DNA of 64,000 bases from Ceratobasidium sp. AG-K (taxonomy: Eukaryota > Basidiomycota > Agaricomycetes > Cantharellales > Ceratobasidiaceae), in assembly GCA_037039685.1 (NCBI GenBank), contig JAWNGF010000002.1, positions 3,720,001 to 3,784,000 of the forward strand, in the 5' to 3' direction. This document shows, in pieces, positions 33,539 through 45,305 of the stretch. The notes beneath the pieces were generated by a model, which was not told the origin of the DNA, ran no database searches, and saw only the letters and a list, made by a program, of their open reading frames with translations. A program made the translations under genes and the position numbers. The first letter of the stretch is position 1. Each line of letters begins with the position of its first letter.

Positions 33539-35097
33539 ATGTCGACGGAAAGGAAACGTAAATGGGACCAACCAGCTTCGGGAGATGGTGGAGGCGAGGT
33601 CCCTTCCAAATTAACGAAAACAGAGGAAAGCTCAAAGGCGAGCGAGGCCGCCACCGCTGCTGTACGTCAACAAAACACTGCATCTGCGATATGAAGCTAA
33701 TGGCTATTAAAGGCACTCATTGCTGCTAAAATTGCTGCGCAATACAGTGCACCTGGGTTCGAAGGTGGATCTGGCGGAGGTCTGGGATCTGGTGTTGGAG
33801 GGTCTGGCGGAGACCACAAGCGAGACCCATTCGACGGCCAGTTCACACATGATATTGAGATCAACGACTTGAGGAATCGTTATCTCCTCACCAAGGGCTC
33901 GACGCAACAACAGGTGCAACGCTTCATAATTTTCTATTCGTGTCGCTGACTTGGGTTTGTAGATTCACAACGAGACTGAAGCGTCTGTTACGACCAAGGG
34001 TGTTTGGTACCCAGACAAGTCCAAAGCGACGGAAAAGGACCCGCCTCTGTACTTGCATATCTCTGCGGCGACGCAAGAGAGCTTGAACTCGGCAATTGAA
34101 AAGGTCAACGAGTTGATCAATACCGAGATGGGGAGCTTGTTGGAGGACAGAAAGCGGGACGATCGCGGTCGTGAGCGGGTGAGCGTTTTGTTAAATGTTA
34201 TATCGGCCGTGCGCTAATGGGCCTGTGGGTTGTAGAAAAAATGGCCCGAGGAAAAAATTCCTGTCGGTTTGGAGACTTTGCGAAACTTCAACGTTCGCGC
34301 CAAGGTTGTCGGCCCAACGGTGCGTTTATTCACACCTCGCAATTGCATCTGGCTGACTTTCGACTCGTCTCGTAGGGTATGTTTGTAAAATACATTCAGC
34401 AGGAAACCGGCACTCGTGTGCAAATCAAGGGTCAAGGCTCTGGCTATCTCGACAACGAGACGGGTCGTGAATCCGAAGAGCCCATGCATATTCACATTTC
34501 GTGCGTTATTCCCTTATTCCGTGCAAGCGCGATATCTAAATCTGGCATTGGCAGAGGACCCGAGGAAGGTATGGTCAAACGCGCTAAAGAGCTCACCGAC
34601 GACTTGTTGGAAGTGGTTCGCGCCGAACATGAAAAGGCGCGGCTCATGATGTACCATCAACAAGGCGAGATGCAGATGATGCAGCAGGGTCAATACGGCT
34701 ATAACGTATGTTTCTTGCATCTGCTTTACTTCGGCAACTAACTCGGGTCGCAGTTCAACCAAATGGGTGGGTATGACCAAGCACCTGCGCCACCGCCAGA
34801 CGCGCCGCCACCACCTCCCCCTCCACCTGGTGGAGAAGCCCCACCTCCGCCGCCTGGTGGCGAGGCACCTCCTCCTCCCCCTGGTGGAGCTCCTCCAACA
34901 GGCCCTCAGACAGCTGCTGAAATCCAGGCTGCGCAGGAGCAATTCAAGACGTACTGGTCAGTACATAACCCACAAGCCTTCGATTGGCCCACAGCTGACC
35001 CTCACCATGCAGGGCTGCGTATGGTTATGACATTAACTCCGAGCAGTTTAAACAGTGGATGGCAACACAAATACCGTCTCAGCCTACTGCGTCATAG
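33539..35097 (+). CDS. KHDC4-like (BLOM7-type) KH-domain protein
   Basis: The start MSTERKRKWDQPAS matches the KRKWD opening of KHDC4-type proteins. Next come ALIAAKIAAQYSAPG, FTHDIEINDLRNRYLLTKGS (conserved leader helix), GVWYPDKSKA, PPLYLHISAATQESLNSAIE, then the KH fold: KIPVGLETLRNFNVRAKVVG, PTGMFVKYIQQETGTRVQIK with a variant GxxG loop, GSGYLDNETGRESEEPMHIH. After GPEEGMVKRAKELTDDLLEVV the tail has three PPPPPGGEAP-type repeats and ends INSEQFKQWMATQIPSQPTAS at 35097. KHDC4 binds RNA and takes part in splice-site choice in animals; a nuclear RNA role is inferred. Exons join at 33661, 33912, 34179, 34320, 34500 and 34708, approximately. Complete, no defects seen. Confidence 0.85.
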
Positions 35098-35575
35098 TTT
35101 TAGGTAAGAACTTTCCGGTCCAACTTACTGGTGAAAAAATTCAGCGGTCTCGCACGCACCGCTAAGCCATCAACTCAATCTAACCTCCTTTACTAACTAG
35201 GCAACATGTACTAACCCGGTGCAAGTAATCACATGCTGACGCTAACGACTTGGCCCGTGTGACTGACCTCTTGGAGCAACCACTAATGTTTTCTGCTGTC
35301 GTGTCGTGTCATGTTTACTTGTTTTAGCAACCGAATTTACTGCTTGTTTGGGTCTAATATGTTTGCATCAAAGTTCGCGGCTTGGCCGAGTTGAACATGG
35401 ACCGCCTCCTACGGTGTCATGGTCCAAGTGGCCGACGGGCATTGTCGACGACTTGGACCACCATGGCTTGGTGAGTTTTCGCAATGGTATAACTAAGGCG
35501 AGGGTGAGCGACCTAGAGGCCCAGCGAACTACGCACTCACTTCTTGACTTGCTACCGAAATCTACTCACTGTATC
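35098..35575. other. Intergenic region
   Basis: No independent gene. A frame starting at 35306 runs into the next gene but has no motif before the ATG at 35576, so it is treated as leader. Confidence 0.35.
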
Positions 35576-38311
35576 ATGCCGCCCCATCGCGGACGAACTC
35601 GAGAAACTCAAGGCCACAGCTTTCCAAGATCGTCTCAGGGTCACGGAGACGAGGTAAGTATATGATCCTACCGAATCGAACTTGGTGACAAACAGTTGGT
35701 TAGCTCCCTTTGGGACACGCTGGCCTTCCCCCCATCAGGATTGAAAGGCTCATGAATAACCTTAAAGCACAGTTTTCTTCGAACCCCGATGACCCCAGGC
35801 CTCCTCATCCTTTGGCCGAATTCCTGAAAACTCTCGACTATAGTTTCCTCCCACAATCCATGGTTCCGCCCCGTCCCAAGCCCCCAGTGCCTACTGATTT
35901 TATGGTCCACCCGGGGCGTAGTTGGCGTTCCATGTCCAAAGAGGCTGTCCGAAAACACATCATGCAGCGTTGCGCTGCCCGTCGGCGGTACATCGCGGCT
36001 TACAGTGCTTGGGAGCGGCAACACAACAAATGGGCCTTTGGCATTTACCATCTTATGCTTTCGATTATCAGGTTTCAGCGGCGCGTAGCCCAAGCTGCCG
36101 AGGCGGAAAAGGCCGGCGGAGAGGTCGAAATGGAAGATGCCGAGGATGCGGCGACTGTTGTGGACGAGACCGAGGCCTGTAGTCTGGCCGCTACCGAGTT
36201 TGACTCGGCTGTTCTCCGAGACCTCGACCCGGACGGGACCGCCCTCACTACCCTACAACCCGGTGCCCAAGCCGACGATTTGGAGCGAGCCAATCGGTTC
36301 TTCATCTCACAGCACAAACGCAACGTGCAGCAGCCCCAGAACCCCTTGTTGCCTGCTTTGCAGCGTCAAGGACCCAAGGAATCGTTCGGTCTCTCTGCAG
36401 AAGGTCAGCAACCTCGCCTGCGTCGAACTCCGCCTGTCGAGTTGCCCGAATCGGCCGCGCACAAACTTCGCCCCGCCACGGTTCCTTTCGTTCCTGCACC
36501 AATAGTGTTTGATCAAGAAGAAGGGGAGGCGAGCGTTTACTCGGAGGATGAACTCGAAGAAGAAATGAGTTTACCTTCCTCGGTGCACCTGTTCTCCGGC
36601 AAATGTGCTTGCGGTTACGAGGGTTGCCATTGTGCCCTCTGGGACTGGTGGTGGGATAAAACTATGGATATGCTCGCCTATGTTGAATACGTCGACGTCT
36701 CGCTCCCGGGCAACCCACCCTACTTCACCCTCGGGTTGCTCGTTTGCATTTTGTGGAAGAACCCTCTCCGCCATTCGTGGTTGACCCCGCCTCTCGTTCC
36801 CTCCCCGCGCCTCCGGCAGATAGGCCAACGAGGAGTGGTTGGCCGTATTATCATATTGCCATTCATATGAAACCTCCGTTTCCCAGGATATCGTTCTTAA
36901 CTATGGAGTAAGTCGTGGAGTGCGCGTTAAATTCGTGTGTGCTAATGACTGTCCAGAGCGCATTTCTCCAAGCAGGCGAGGGTTGAACGGTGGAGGGACC
37001 AAGTCGACAAGGATCAACCGGAAGGAGCGGTGCTGGACCCAAACCAACCCGCTCAGGGAGACAAACGCAGGCGCAAGGTGGCTGTCAAGCCCAATACCAC
37101 AAACGAAGACCAGTTTCCAGTGCAAGGCTTCGACGCCAACATTGGTGACGACAATGCCTCTCCACAGCGATACACACTCCTGCGCCACGAACGTCTTATG
37201 GTCAACAAACCCCGCAGCATTCTGATTACTCGGTTATCAAGTTGGAATGGGAGGGATTCCTCGAAGACGACCCCAAAGTGACTACCGAGTACTCTCAAGC
37301 TATAATCAATATTATTTTGAACGAGCTCGAGGTGAGCCCTGTTTGGCTGTCGAGGAGACCTCAGCTCATTCTCGTTTTTAGACCACCATGATACCTAGGG
37401 CAGCTATCACCAACTACAAAAACCCGTGGCGCTCGCGTAACCGTCTCGTCCAGTGGATGGCACATATGCACTACTCCTGCGACCTTCCTCCCGAAATATT
37501 CTTCCTTGGCGTGCACCTGTTGGACCAATATGCCAGTCTTCAAAAGTCCGGAGGTCTTCTGTTCGGGGTCGGATACGACACCATTGCACTCGCATGTCTA
37601 TGGTCAGCTTGGAAGTATGAAGACTCGAACCCATCGGTCGTGCCACTAGACGCGCTCCTTGCGTACACGAATTCGAGGACGATAACTCGCGAGAGAGTGA
37701 TAAGTGCCGAGTGGACGGTCCACCAGACTATCAAACACAACTTAGCCTATGTGGGCCCACTAGTAGCCATGCGGCTCGACCTGATGGCCTGCGAGTGCAC
37801 TAGAGAAATGGCTTACATTGCCAGATTTCTCCTCGATATTTCATCGACGATCGATATGTTGGCCACCTTCCGCCCAAGCTCCTGGGGCCCTGTCTGTGTC
37901 CGACTGGCAAGCGAACTGATGGGTGCTCCAGCAAAGGTGAGTACTGTTGTAGGCGAGTTTTATGTCCAATCTCTTATATGACTGTGTCAGCATCCTGAAG
38001 CGGCCCCCAGCCTAGTAATCAACAAACGTGTGCCCGAGCAATGGGCTAGATACATTATAGTTGCTGTAATGACTATGCCATCTCCGCTCAAATCCCCTGA
38101 ACATGCCTTGTTCCACAAATGGACGCAGCCAATGGTTAACAACGTTGCTGGGTGGTGCCGGGCAGCGTTCCGCAAGGTGTGGCCCGATGACTGCCAAATT
38201 GAACCCACTAGGGATTTGCCCAAGTTGAGGCAACTGGTACAAACCGGCGAAATCCCTCAATTCAAGCTTGGCGCTGGCCCTCCACGGGGGCATCCGTTGT
38301 TCGAGACATAA
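35576..38311 (+). CDS. Divergent cyclin with long N-terminal extension; two frame breaks
   Basis: The start MPPHRGRTRETQGHS joins by an intron (35653 to about 35701) to LPLGHAGLPPIRIERLMNNL. A long, acidic, Pro-rich N-terminal part includes SKEAVRKHIMQRCAARRRYI and a cysteine cluster CACGYEGCHC near 36605. The cyclin box follows a 60-nt intron: WMAHMHYSCDLPPEIFFLGV, HLLDQYASLQKSG, GVGYDTIALACLWSAWKYED, SAEWTVHQTIKHNLAYVGPL and a second fold (EMAYIARFLLDISS, VRLASELMG). It ends RGHPLFET. Order and spacing match B-type cyclins, but many consensus residues are replaced. The frame changes by one base between 36687 and 36730 (SLPGNPP to RLHFVEEPS) and again between 37150 and 37205; no normal intron explains either. 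The only intron fitting the second would be 23 nt. Gene could be decaying or the assembly imperfect. Confidence 0.6.
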
Positions 38312-39167
38312 TATACTCCAATCCTTATCCTGTATCCTGAAATTCGCTTACGCATTATGAACATTACTGTCCCTCCTTTTTTCATTTTTAGCATCCCCTA
38401 TATGACGCTCCTTGTATAATCGTGCACGCTGTATCCAGGTTATCCATGTCAATCAATTTCCCTTGTTCTGAGTGCCAATGCATGCATTATCGCCCCCAGA
38501 GCACCCATATAAGAAAGGACACCACGGTACGCTTGATTCAGATAAACAACAGCTGGGTAAATGCATAGGCGTGGGTAGACTACCACCAAGGGCAATCCAG
38601 GCTGTAACAGTTGCGAAGACGCGTTGAAAGTCTGAAACGCTCTCGAGCTCGGGCCGAGCCGCAATGTTTGTAGATGGCATGTTACATTCGCGCACGACGA
38701 CAGGATCCGCGACGACGCTTCTTGCGGCTTGGGATTTGAAAACGTAAAAGTTACTCACCCCGAGCCTGCTGGTTGGTGGAAACTGCACGTTTCAGGTCAG
38801 AATGCGCCACACGCTACCAAATATGGGCAACCATTCAACCCAATCGAGCACTTGCAAGGTTGTTTACGATGAACTACGATCTCGATGCCATTTGATCCAG
38901 ATTATCTTTCAGAGCGTATTGCTCGCAAGCTATATCTACTGCTGCGAGCCGCTTCTGCCTGCCATAGTAATGCCACCTAGAACACATGAAGCCTTCTCCC
39001 AAAAGCAAATTCGATGATTTCTAGTCACGGCATGGCTGAAATCTGACCGGCTCTCGCTTGGCTCCGTATAATTGTAAAATCCACGGAGTGTGGAGTTGCA
39101 GCCTGCGCCTCTGTACGCTGGCCGTCGTCATCCCGCTCCCCTCCACCGCATTCCCCGTCGTCTCGGT
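38312..39167. other. Intergenic region with a doubtful minus-strand frame
   Basis: A minus-strand frame from about 38788 to 38449 reads SRAFQTFNASSQLLQPGLPL then VYLNQAYRGVLSYMGALGA. It has a hydrophobic end but no recognised motif, and joining it to its ATG would need a 31-nt intron. I do not call it a gene. Confidence 0.3.
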
Positions 39168-40850
39168 ATGATCTCTCTTACTAACCGCCTACTGCTCTAT
39201 CTAGTAATCTGGGCAACTACTATATCTGCTTTCACCTTTACCAACTCGTTCAATGGCTGGGTTGGGAATGCAACGTATACTATCACTTGGAGCTCATCCA
39301 CATTTGATCCTAGTTATTACAATCTCGTTCTCGCGCGGCCTCATAACGTCAGCAACGCTGGCGTAGAGGTGAACGCAACATGGCCTATAGATTGGTCCAT
39401 GAGGGTAGCAACTCAAAGTATGGGGTTTTGCCGAGGTCTGAAGAGTGTTGATTAACGTCCGCAGTTCCTTCGTTTGGTGACCAGCTTTTCACGTTTACCC
39501 TCCCCGTTGATTGTCAGCCAGGGTATGTCATCTTGTTTTCAGTCTAATCTCCCCGCTAACAGGGTTGTCATCAGCTACTATTACTGGGTGATACAGTCTG
39601 ATCAGGCTAGTAGATTTCCCCCGATGAAACCCATTTGAGTGTCGAACTAATCCGTCCTACTAATAGAATATCCCTGTTAGCACCACCTTTTTCATTGCCA
39701 GTACGTTTTAATGTCTTTCCGAGTTAGTTTTACTCACTTGGCCTTGCGGGCTCTAGATTCCCCCTCGGTAGCACCCAGCTCCACTCAAAGCGCTGTAACT
39801 ATATCCTCATTCGTCCCAGTCACCGCGACCCAAAGTGTGGTTGGCACTTCAGATGGCCAACTCGTCACCTTTAAGCCATCGGATGTATTTTCTTCAGTGT
39901 ATGTCGATTATCGGTTCGCGATTTATCATTAGCTCACTGCTCCCTTTAATCAGAGTTGTGTATACGACGATCGTAGTAACTGCGGAAGGGTGAGTAAGAT
40001 TATGCACTCAGTAGCCCGCCTAACCCATCATAACAGGGGAAGAGGCATGCCCCGAGGCAAGATCCATATGATAATCGGGGTATCTCTTGCAGCTTTATTC
40101 TTGATTACAATGCCGATCGTCGTTTGGCTCGTACTTCGGTACCGGCGCGGACCTATTGAGCCGTACAACTCTCCGAGTAGCTCAGATAAGCGCATCCCCG
40201 GATCCGACGCAGAAGGCCACCCAAGTTCAAGCGCTTTGGATCTCTTGGCCCTGGACACAACAGGAGGTGACCCATTCGCGAGCGACTCGGCCGTATCGGC
40301 ACAAAGCACTCGTCAAATGTGGAATATCGTCGACGGCGAGAAACGCCAGATAAATTTGCCTAGATATCCACCCGGACCTGCGCCTTCCGCAAGTAGTCGA
40401 GACCCATTTGCCGACCCTCTTGTCCCCTCGCGTCAGCAATCATTCCCTCGCATTGCGATACCGCACAACTCAAACGAGCCCAACAATTCAACATCCTCAT
40501 CCTCAACACCTATCGATGTCCCCTTACCCCACGGGGACACGGCCACATCACATACCGTTCCCGGTGTTATGCGTGTGCGCAATGGGACCAGTGTTGAAAC
40601 ACAGAGGAGCACAACCCAGTTAGGGGAGAAGGCTTCCCGGCCCACGAGACCCAGTTCAACCCACGAAGCACAGCCATTGTCACCTGAGGAGGCTTCTGCT
40701 AGGATATTCATCCCAGGTCGCGCGGTAGACATGGGCCCGCTTGGACGGAGTCGCTTTGGAGACGTGGACGAAAACGGTCTCTTGCCCCCAGACTACTCGC
40801 AAGCAGTACAACCTATAAAACCACCGCAGGCGGGCCTCGGAGGTCATTAA
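39168..40850 (+). CDS. Single-pass type I membrane protein with Ser/Pro-rich cytoplasmic tail
   Basis: Signal peptide MISLTNRLLLYLVIWATTISA, then a short extracellular beta domain: FTFTNSFNGWVGNATYTITW, PSYYNLVLARPHNVS, VEVNATWPIDW, and over introns PSFGDQLFTFTLPVDC and YYYWVIQSDQ. This resembles the small Ser/Thr-rich extracellular domains common in basidiomycete surface proteins. Next are a Ser/Thr/Val-rich stalk (SVAPSSTQSAVTISS, QSVVGTSDGQLV), a membrane helix (IHMIIGVSLAALFLITMPIV) with basic stop-transfer LRYRR, and a cytoplasmic tail of about 230 residues rich in Ser/Pro with DPFA repeats and a PPDY-type motif (GLLPPDYSQAV) that could bind WW-domain ubiquitin ligases. A sensor-like surface protein is plausible; no family name is claimed. 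Several N-glycosylation sites (NAT, NVS) support an outside location. Confidence 0.7.
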
Positions 40851-43800
40851 AGAACATTTGGCGTGCCTTTGAATATCAGCTTATAATTCTACTGTAGCCT
40901 ATCTTCCTTGCTCACTACACCAGCTCAGCGCCTTGTTTCACTTGTTCTCAGCTTCATTCGATGGTCAGGACACCAGCCCTTCTCGTCCTTTTTTTGGTTT
41001 GTGTAACCCAACGTTCTTTTTATTCTACCTTGGAACAGTTTCTTCACCTTACACCTAGCATACAACGACCTAGGACATCATTTTGTCAAGTAATACCTGT
41101 ACTGCAATGAATTGGTTCCGAGCCCATCCGCATCGGTCCGATCCTTTCTGGATAAAATCCGCAGATTTGCATCCGGTAAAACTTTACTCATTTCCGGGCT
41201 CGCTTTATTGTCCCCTCGCACGAACTTAAACCGAGTGAGGGCCTACTGCCTGTCCCAGACGGACGCTCCCGTTCAGCTGGAGTTCAACTCGCAAGAAACT
41301 TTCGTCGCTGGAAGTTTCGTTGCCATGAGGTGATTTCTCCTTACCGGAATAGGGTACATTTTTTTCGGTGTAATAGGCTAGCTCTTCGTCGTCCATACTG
41401 AGATACCGCCAGTTGTACGGCTTACATGTATATATATATCAATGCAACACCATATTCTCAAACTAGACCAAAACCTGAACTTATGACGACCATCACCGGG
41501 TCGGATGTACTACGCCGTACCTCTAAATTTAGTTCCACCACACTTGAATGATGCGCTCTCATACGTCACGGACGATTGCACCTCCCTATAACGTTGGTAA
41601 CTAAAGCACAAGCGCAACACGCCTCGCCCTTTACTCACGTTGGAGCACGCGAATCAGGTTGTTACGGCACGGCGAATCAAGTTAGGGTCCCAACTAGCGC
41701 AGCAACCTTCCCAGGTTACACATGATACAATCCGCACTACAACCAGTAAACCCATCTGCGGTTTCCGACGCTGGGAAGGAGACCGAAGCGCCGTGGGTTG
41801 TGAGGAAACTAGTCGGGGTACGCTCGCTTCAGCTTCCACACAACGTGACACACTGACATAAACGATGTGTAGAGCATGACCGGCAGAGTAGTCTTATCGT
41901 CCTATGAAACGTTGTAGCCAACCAGCACGTCGGTCATTTGCTTATCTCCAGTGGGTCCCTTCTCCGCTAGGGCTAGGACAATGCAAAACTGTATCTGACC
42001 AGAAGCATGGTAGTGGGGGGATTCTTCGCCTTTGCTTCTACCCTGCATCAGGTTCCGGGACCTTGTGGTACGTCTCTGTCTCGATCCAAGCCAAATCCGA
42101 GAGTAGAGTAGTAAAGGAAGACGTAGGTCCACACCGCAATAGCTGCAACGGTGCGTCGGGCATATATCCGATTCCATTCGGGATGGGACATCCTGAACCT
42201 TTGATGTGACAGGGGGGGGGGGGGGGGACGGCAGCTATTGCAGCACCCATTATGGGTCCAATTGCTGATACGGCCGTCGCGATATTTGGGGACACAATAG
42301 CTGTCGAGATTGGGAACGTCGTGGCGTATGATGTGGGAACCAAGGTAGGGAGCTCGCCCGTACACGATGCATTGAGTAACCTTCGCCTGGGATTAGCTCG
42401 CCAATGACTTGATCGCGGGCAAGACATTTAAAGCTTTGATCCCGACCTACTCAGTAAGCCTCGAAACCACGTCTGTGAAAACCATTCTCATTACGCTCAA
42501 GTTCAAGCATACAATGTCCGCTGCAACACTCGTTTTTTCAGATGCGGGACAGTGCACAAGGATGCAGACCTATTCACAAATGTAAAATATTATTTAAGCG
42601 TAGAAAAGGTACCGTAGATCCTACTAGGGTGCCTTAGATAGTATTCACGAGGAACACACAGGGCTGGTTCAACCCATATCTCTTCGCTTCAAGCCGAAGG
42701 CCCAGGTCAATGAAGCCTGATATTTTTTTTTGCCATGGGCCATTCCTTTTAGGTGACCATCGGATCGCCGAAACGCTACTTGCCGAGAGCGCGTCTGCCA
42801 TTAAGCTTTGCGCCGACCCCCCGCTGGCGTTTACAGAACAAGGGCAGCCTTCTGGGGATCATGATTGTGATCCCACTAATGTCCCGCCCCCTTCGATCCC
42901 CAAGTCGCCCATGCTTATGGCTTCCGAGATTGGACACAAGGTTTCGTCGTACTGGCATAGGTCCACTTCGCTCACCCCTTCCGTGGGTGGCAAGTAAGGC
43001 ATAACTCAGCCAGAGTTAACTGGCTCTTCACCTGCGCTTGGGGTTGCTACGCTTCCGGTATCGACTTTGCCGCCAACACTTCGTCGAATACTATTCGTCG
43101 TGCTAGGTCTGTCGCCTCATCGTAAAATGTGGACGACATCAGCGCGCCCAGGAGTCTGCACTTAACTATCATCTCCTCAACGGTTGTTCGGCACTTGTGC
43201 TGCCCGCAGCGTCTGCCCACGGCAGCACGCCACTCGTTGCGTGGGGCACACTCACTCTCAAACACATGTACACTATGATGGGTAGCAAGGCGGAGTAGGG
43301 AGTGAAGCATTCCAAGGCGTGGTCACATGTTTGTTTGAATACCTGAGCTTGTGCGTCGACTGGGGCAGAATTATCGTTCCTAACGAGGTAAAACCACCCG
43401 CCGAGATGATCGAAGAAGAATTCAAGAAGCGGCTCGTTCAAGATGGATTGGAACTCGTGCTTACAGGCGCTGTGAAAAGTCGCGACTCCAAGGCGGTCAA
43501 GGCCGATGTGGACCTCTATCCTGCTGGAATAGCCATGTTTCGGCTCCCTGATCTGTAGCATTGCCTTAATTTGTTTGAGTGACCTTATACCTTTGATACA
43601 TGCGCCGTAGGTCAGTGTTGAAACTTGTCTTGACTTGCTCGGGAATATTATATCAGCAAACCTTGAGCCCTCTTTGTAACTTCTTTGAGGATGAAGATTA
43701 TGCCCCTTTGGACCGGAATGCCGTGGAGGCATGCTCCGCCTGGGATATTATACACCGGTCAGCGGCATATTTATACGTTCCCGTGCATATCCGGAGGCAT

Positions 43801-43967
43801 TCTTTACGATGCCATGGAAAGATGCAATGCTTTCTCAGCCGATGATAGGCATGATCGGAGAGTGCGGACCGGATGTCTAATTCGATCTCGTTCTCGCCCC
43901 TTTAAATCGACGTACACCCCCGCAACCACCTTGACAATCCTCGTGAACTCGAACAGTCTCCGTTGAA
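40851..43967. other. 3.1-kb gene-poor region
   Basis: Nothing here passes my threshold for a gene. A 187-residue minus-strand frame at 43169-43732 and a plus-strand frame at 43319-43558 (EMIEEEFKKRLVQDGLELVL) overlap antisense; neither has a known motif and their relation is unclear. There is a 16-G tract at 42212-42227. The composition suggests old, decayed sequence, possibly from mobile elements, but no terminal repeats or transposase motifs are visible. Confidence 0.4.
42212..42227 (+). repeat. Poly-G tract (16 G)
   Basis: An uninterrupted run of 16 guanines in non-coding sequence. It could form a G-quadruplex and its length is likely variable or misread. Confidence 0.85.
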
Positions 43968-45222
43968 ATGACCCGTACGAGCCCTCCCCCAGGTACGCAA
44001 CTCAATGTCTGATCTACACACACAACTTTAATCTCGGCGTGGGACAACTTAGGCATCTACGTCCCCACACTCTGCTTTTTCAAGGGCGAAAAGCAAGAAA
44101 TCGATCACGAAACGATCACGAAGCACGTGCAAAGGTGTGTAGATCATCCAGATGTGTCTGTATGTAAACCTGAGTCTGTTTGTGCAAGGCTTGCCCGAGG
44201 AGGGGTCCACGGCCTCGTTGCCAATGGCACCACCGGTTAGTAAACTCTTGAATTCTAGCAATAGGGTTCAACAACTCAGCTCTCCACTAGGCGAACCTGC
44301 ACACCTTACTCGGACTGAGCGCATAGCAGTTACCAAGACGCACCGTGCGGCGCTCGATAGTGCTGGATTCAAGGATTTGCCTTTGATCGTTGGCACTGGT
44401 GTGTCTTCTACCTGGGAGACAATCGAGATCACCAAGGAGGCGGCTGAGGCTGGCGGAAACTATGCCATGGTTATCCCTCCAGGATACTTCAAATCTTCGA
44501 TGACGGACGCGTCCATAGAAGCGTTCTTCACAGAGGTAAGCTTGCTGGCGTCTCCCATTGTTCTTTGATAAGTAACTGTATTGTGCGCAGGTCGCGGATG
44601 CATCCCCCATCCCAATCTTGTTATACAATTTCCCGGGCGTTGGGGCGTGTAAGTGCATACAACCACACTCTCGATCGAACCTTACAGTGCACTCGTAGCA
44701 AACGGAATCGATCTCGAACTCTCCCTCATCTCGAAGCTCGCCAAGCACCCAAACATTGTAGGGATCAAGCTTTCATGTGGGAACTTGGGCAAAGCTGCGC
44801 GTCTTGCTGCCCTACATCCTCAAGAGGAATTTGCCGTCTTCATGGGCCTCGCGGAGACACTCTTGCACGGTCTAACTGGGTCTGGTATCTCGGGGGCAAT
44901 CACTGGAATCGGTAACAACGCGCCCAAGGCGTGTGTACGTGTGTTTGAGCTCTACCAAAAGGGCGATCTAGAAGGCGCTCGAAAGGCTCAAAGGGAATTG
45001 AGCAAGGCGGGTGAGCTCGAGCCTAAGGGCGGAATCCATTCGATGAGGGTAAGTAAATTCGGACGACTCAACGTCGAATACTTACACAAATGGCTCCAGT
45101 ATGGCTGCGTACATTACTTTGGATATGGAGGCGAGTCTCGTCGTCCGTTCCAACCCATCAGTGAGGACCTCAAGGCCAAGACCGTTGCGTGGCTCGATCC
45201 TTTGATGGATAGGGAAAAGTAA
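43968..45222 (+). CDS. DapA-family aldolase, 4-hydroxy-2-oxoglutarate aldolase-like
   Basis: A class I (Schiff-base) aldolase/lyase of the dihydrodipicolinate-synthase family. Exons join MTRTSPPPG to IYVPTLCFFKGEKQEIDHET, then LARGGVHGLVANGTTGE (the conserved G-x-x-GE substrate loop), PAHLTRTERIAVTKTHRAAL, LPLIVGTGVSSTWETIE, AAEAGGNYAMVIPPGYF, ASPIPILLYNFPGV (catalytic Tyr in YNFP), LISKLAKHPNIVGIKLSCGN (Schiff-base Lys in GIK), EEFAVFMGLAETLLHGLTG, GAITGIGNNAPKACVRV and EDLKAKTVAWLDPLMDREK, stop 45222. In fungi this group cleaves 4-hydroxy-2-oxoglutarate or sugar-acid derivatives; lysine synthesis is not its role, since fungi use the aminoadipate route. One intron near 44648-44690 is unusually short (about 35 nt) and its site is uncertain. 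Convergent with the alpha-galactosidase gene, 83 bases between stops. Confidence 0.85.
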
Positions 45223-45305
45223 TTTTATATCATTCATATGTTGGACACAAAACTATGAATTTAAATGCATCATTTTATGAAACTGGAGCGAAACTTGGAG
45301 CGCAT

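Noticed and set aside
43169..43732. 187-residue minus-strand frame
   Set aside because: Overlaps an open plus-strand frame, has no motif, no introns and no plausible start context; listed only as part of the gene-poor region.
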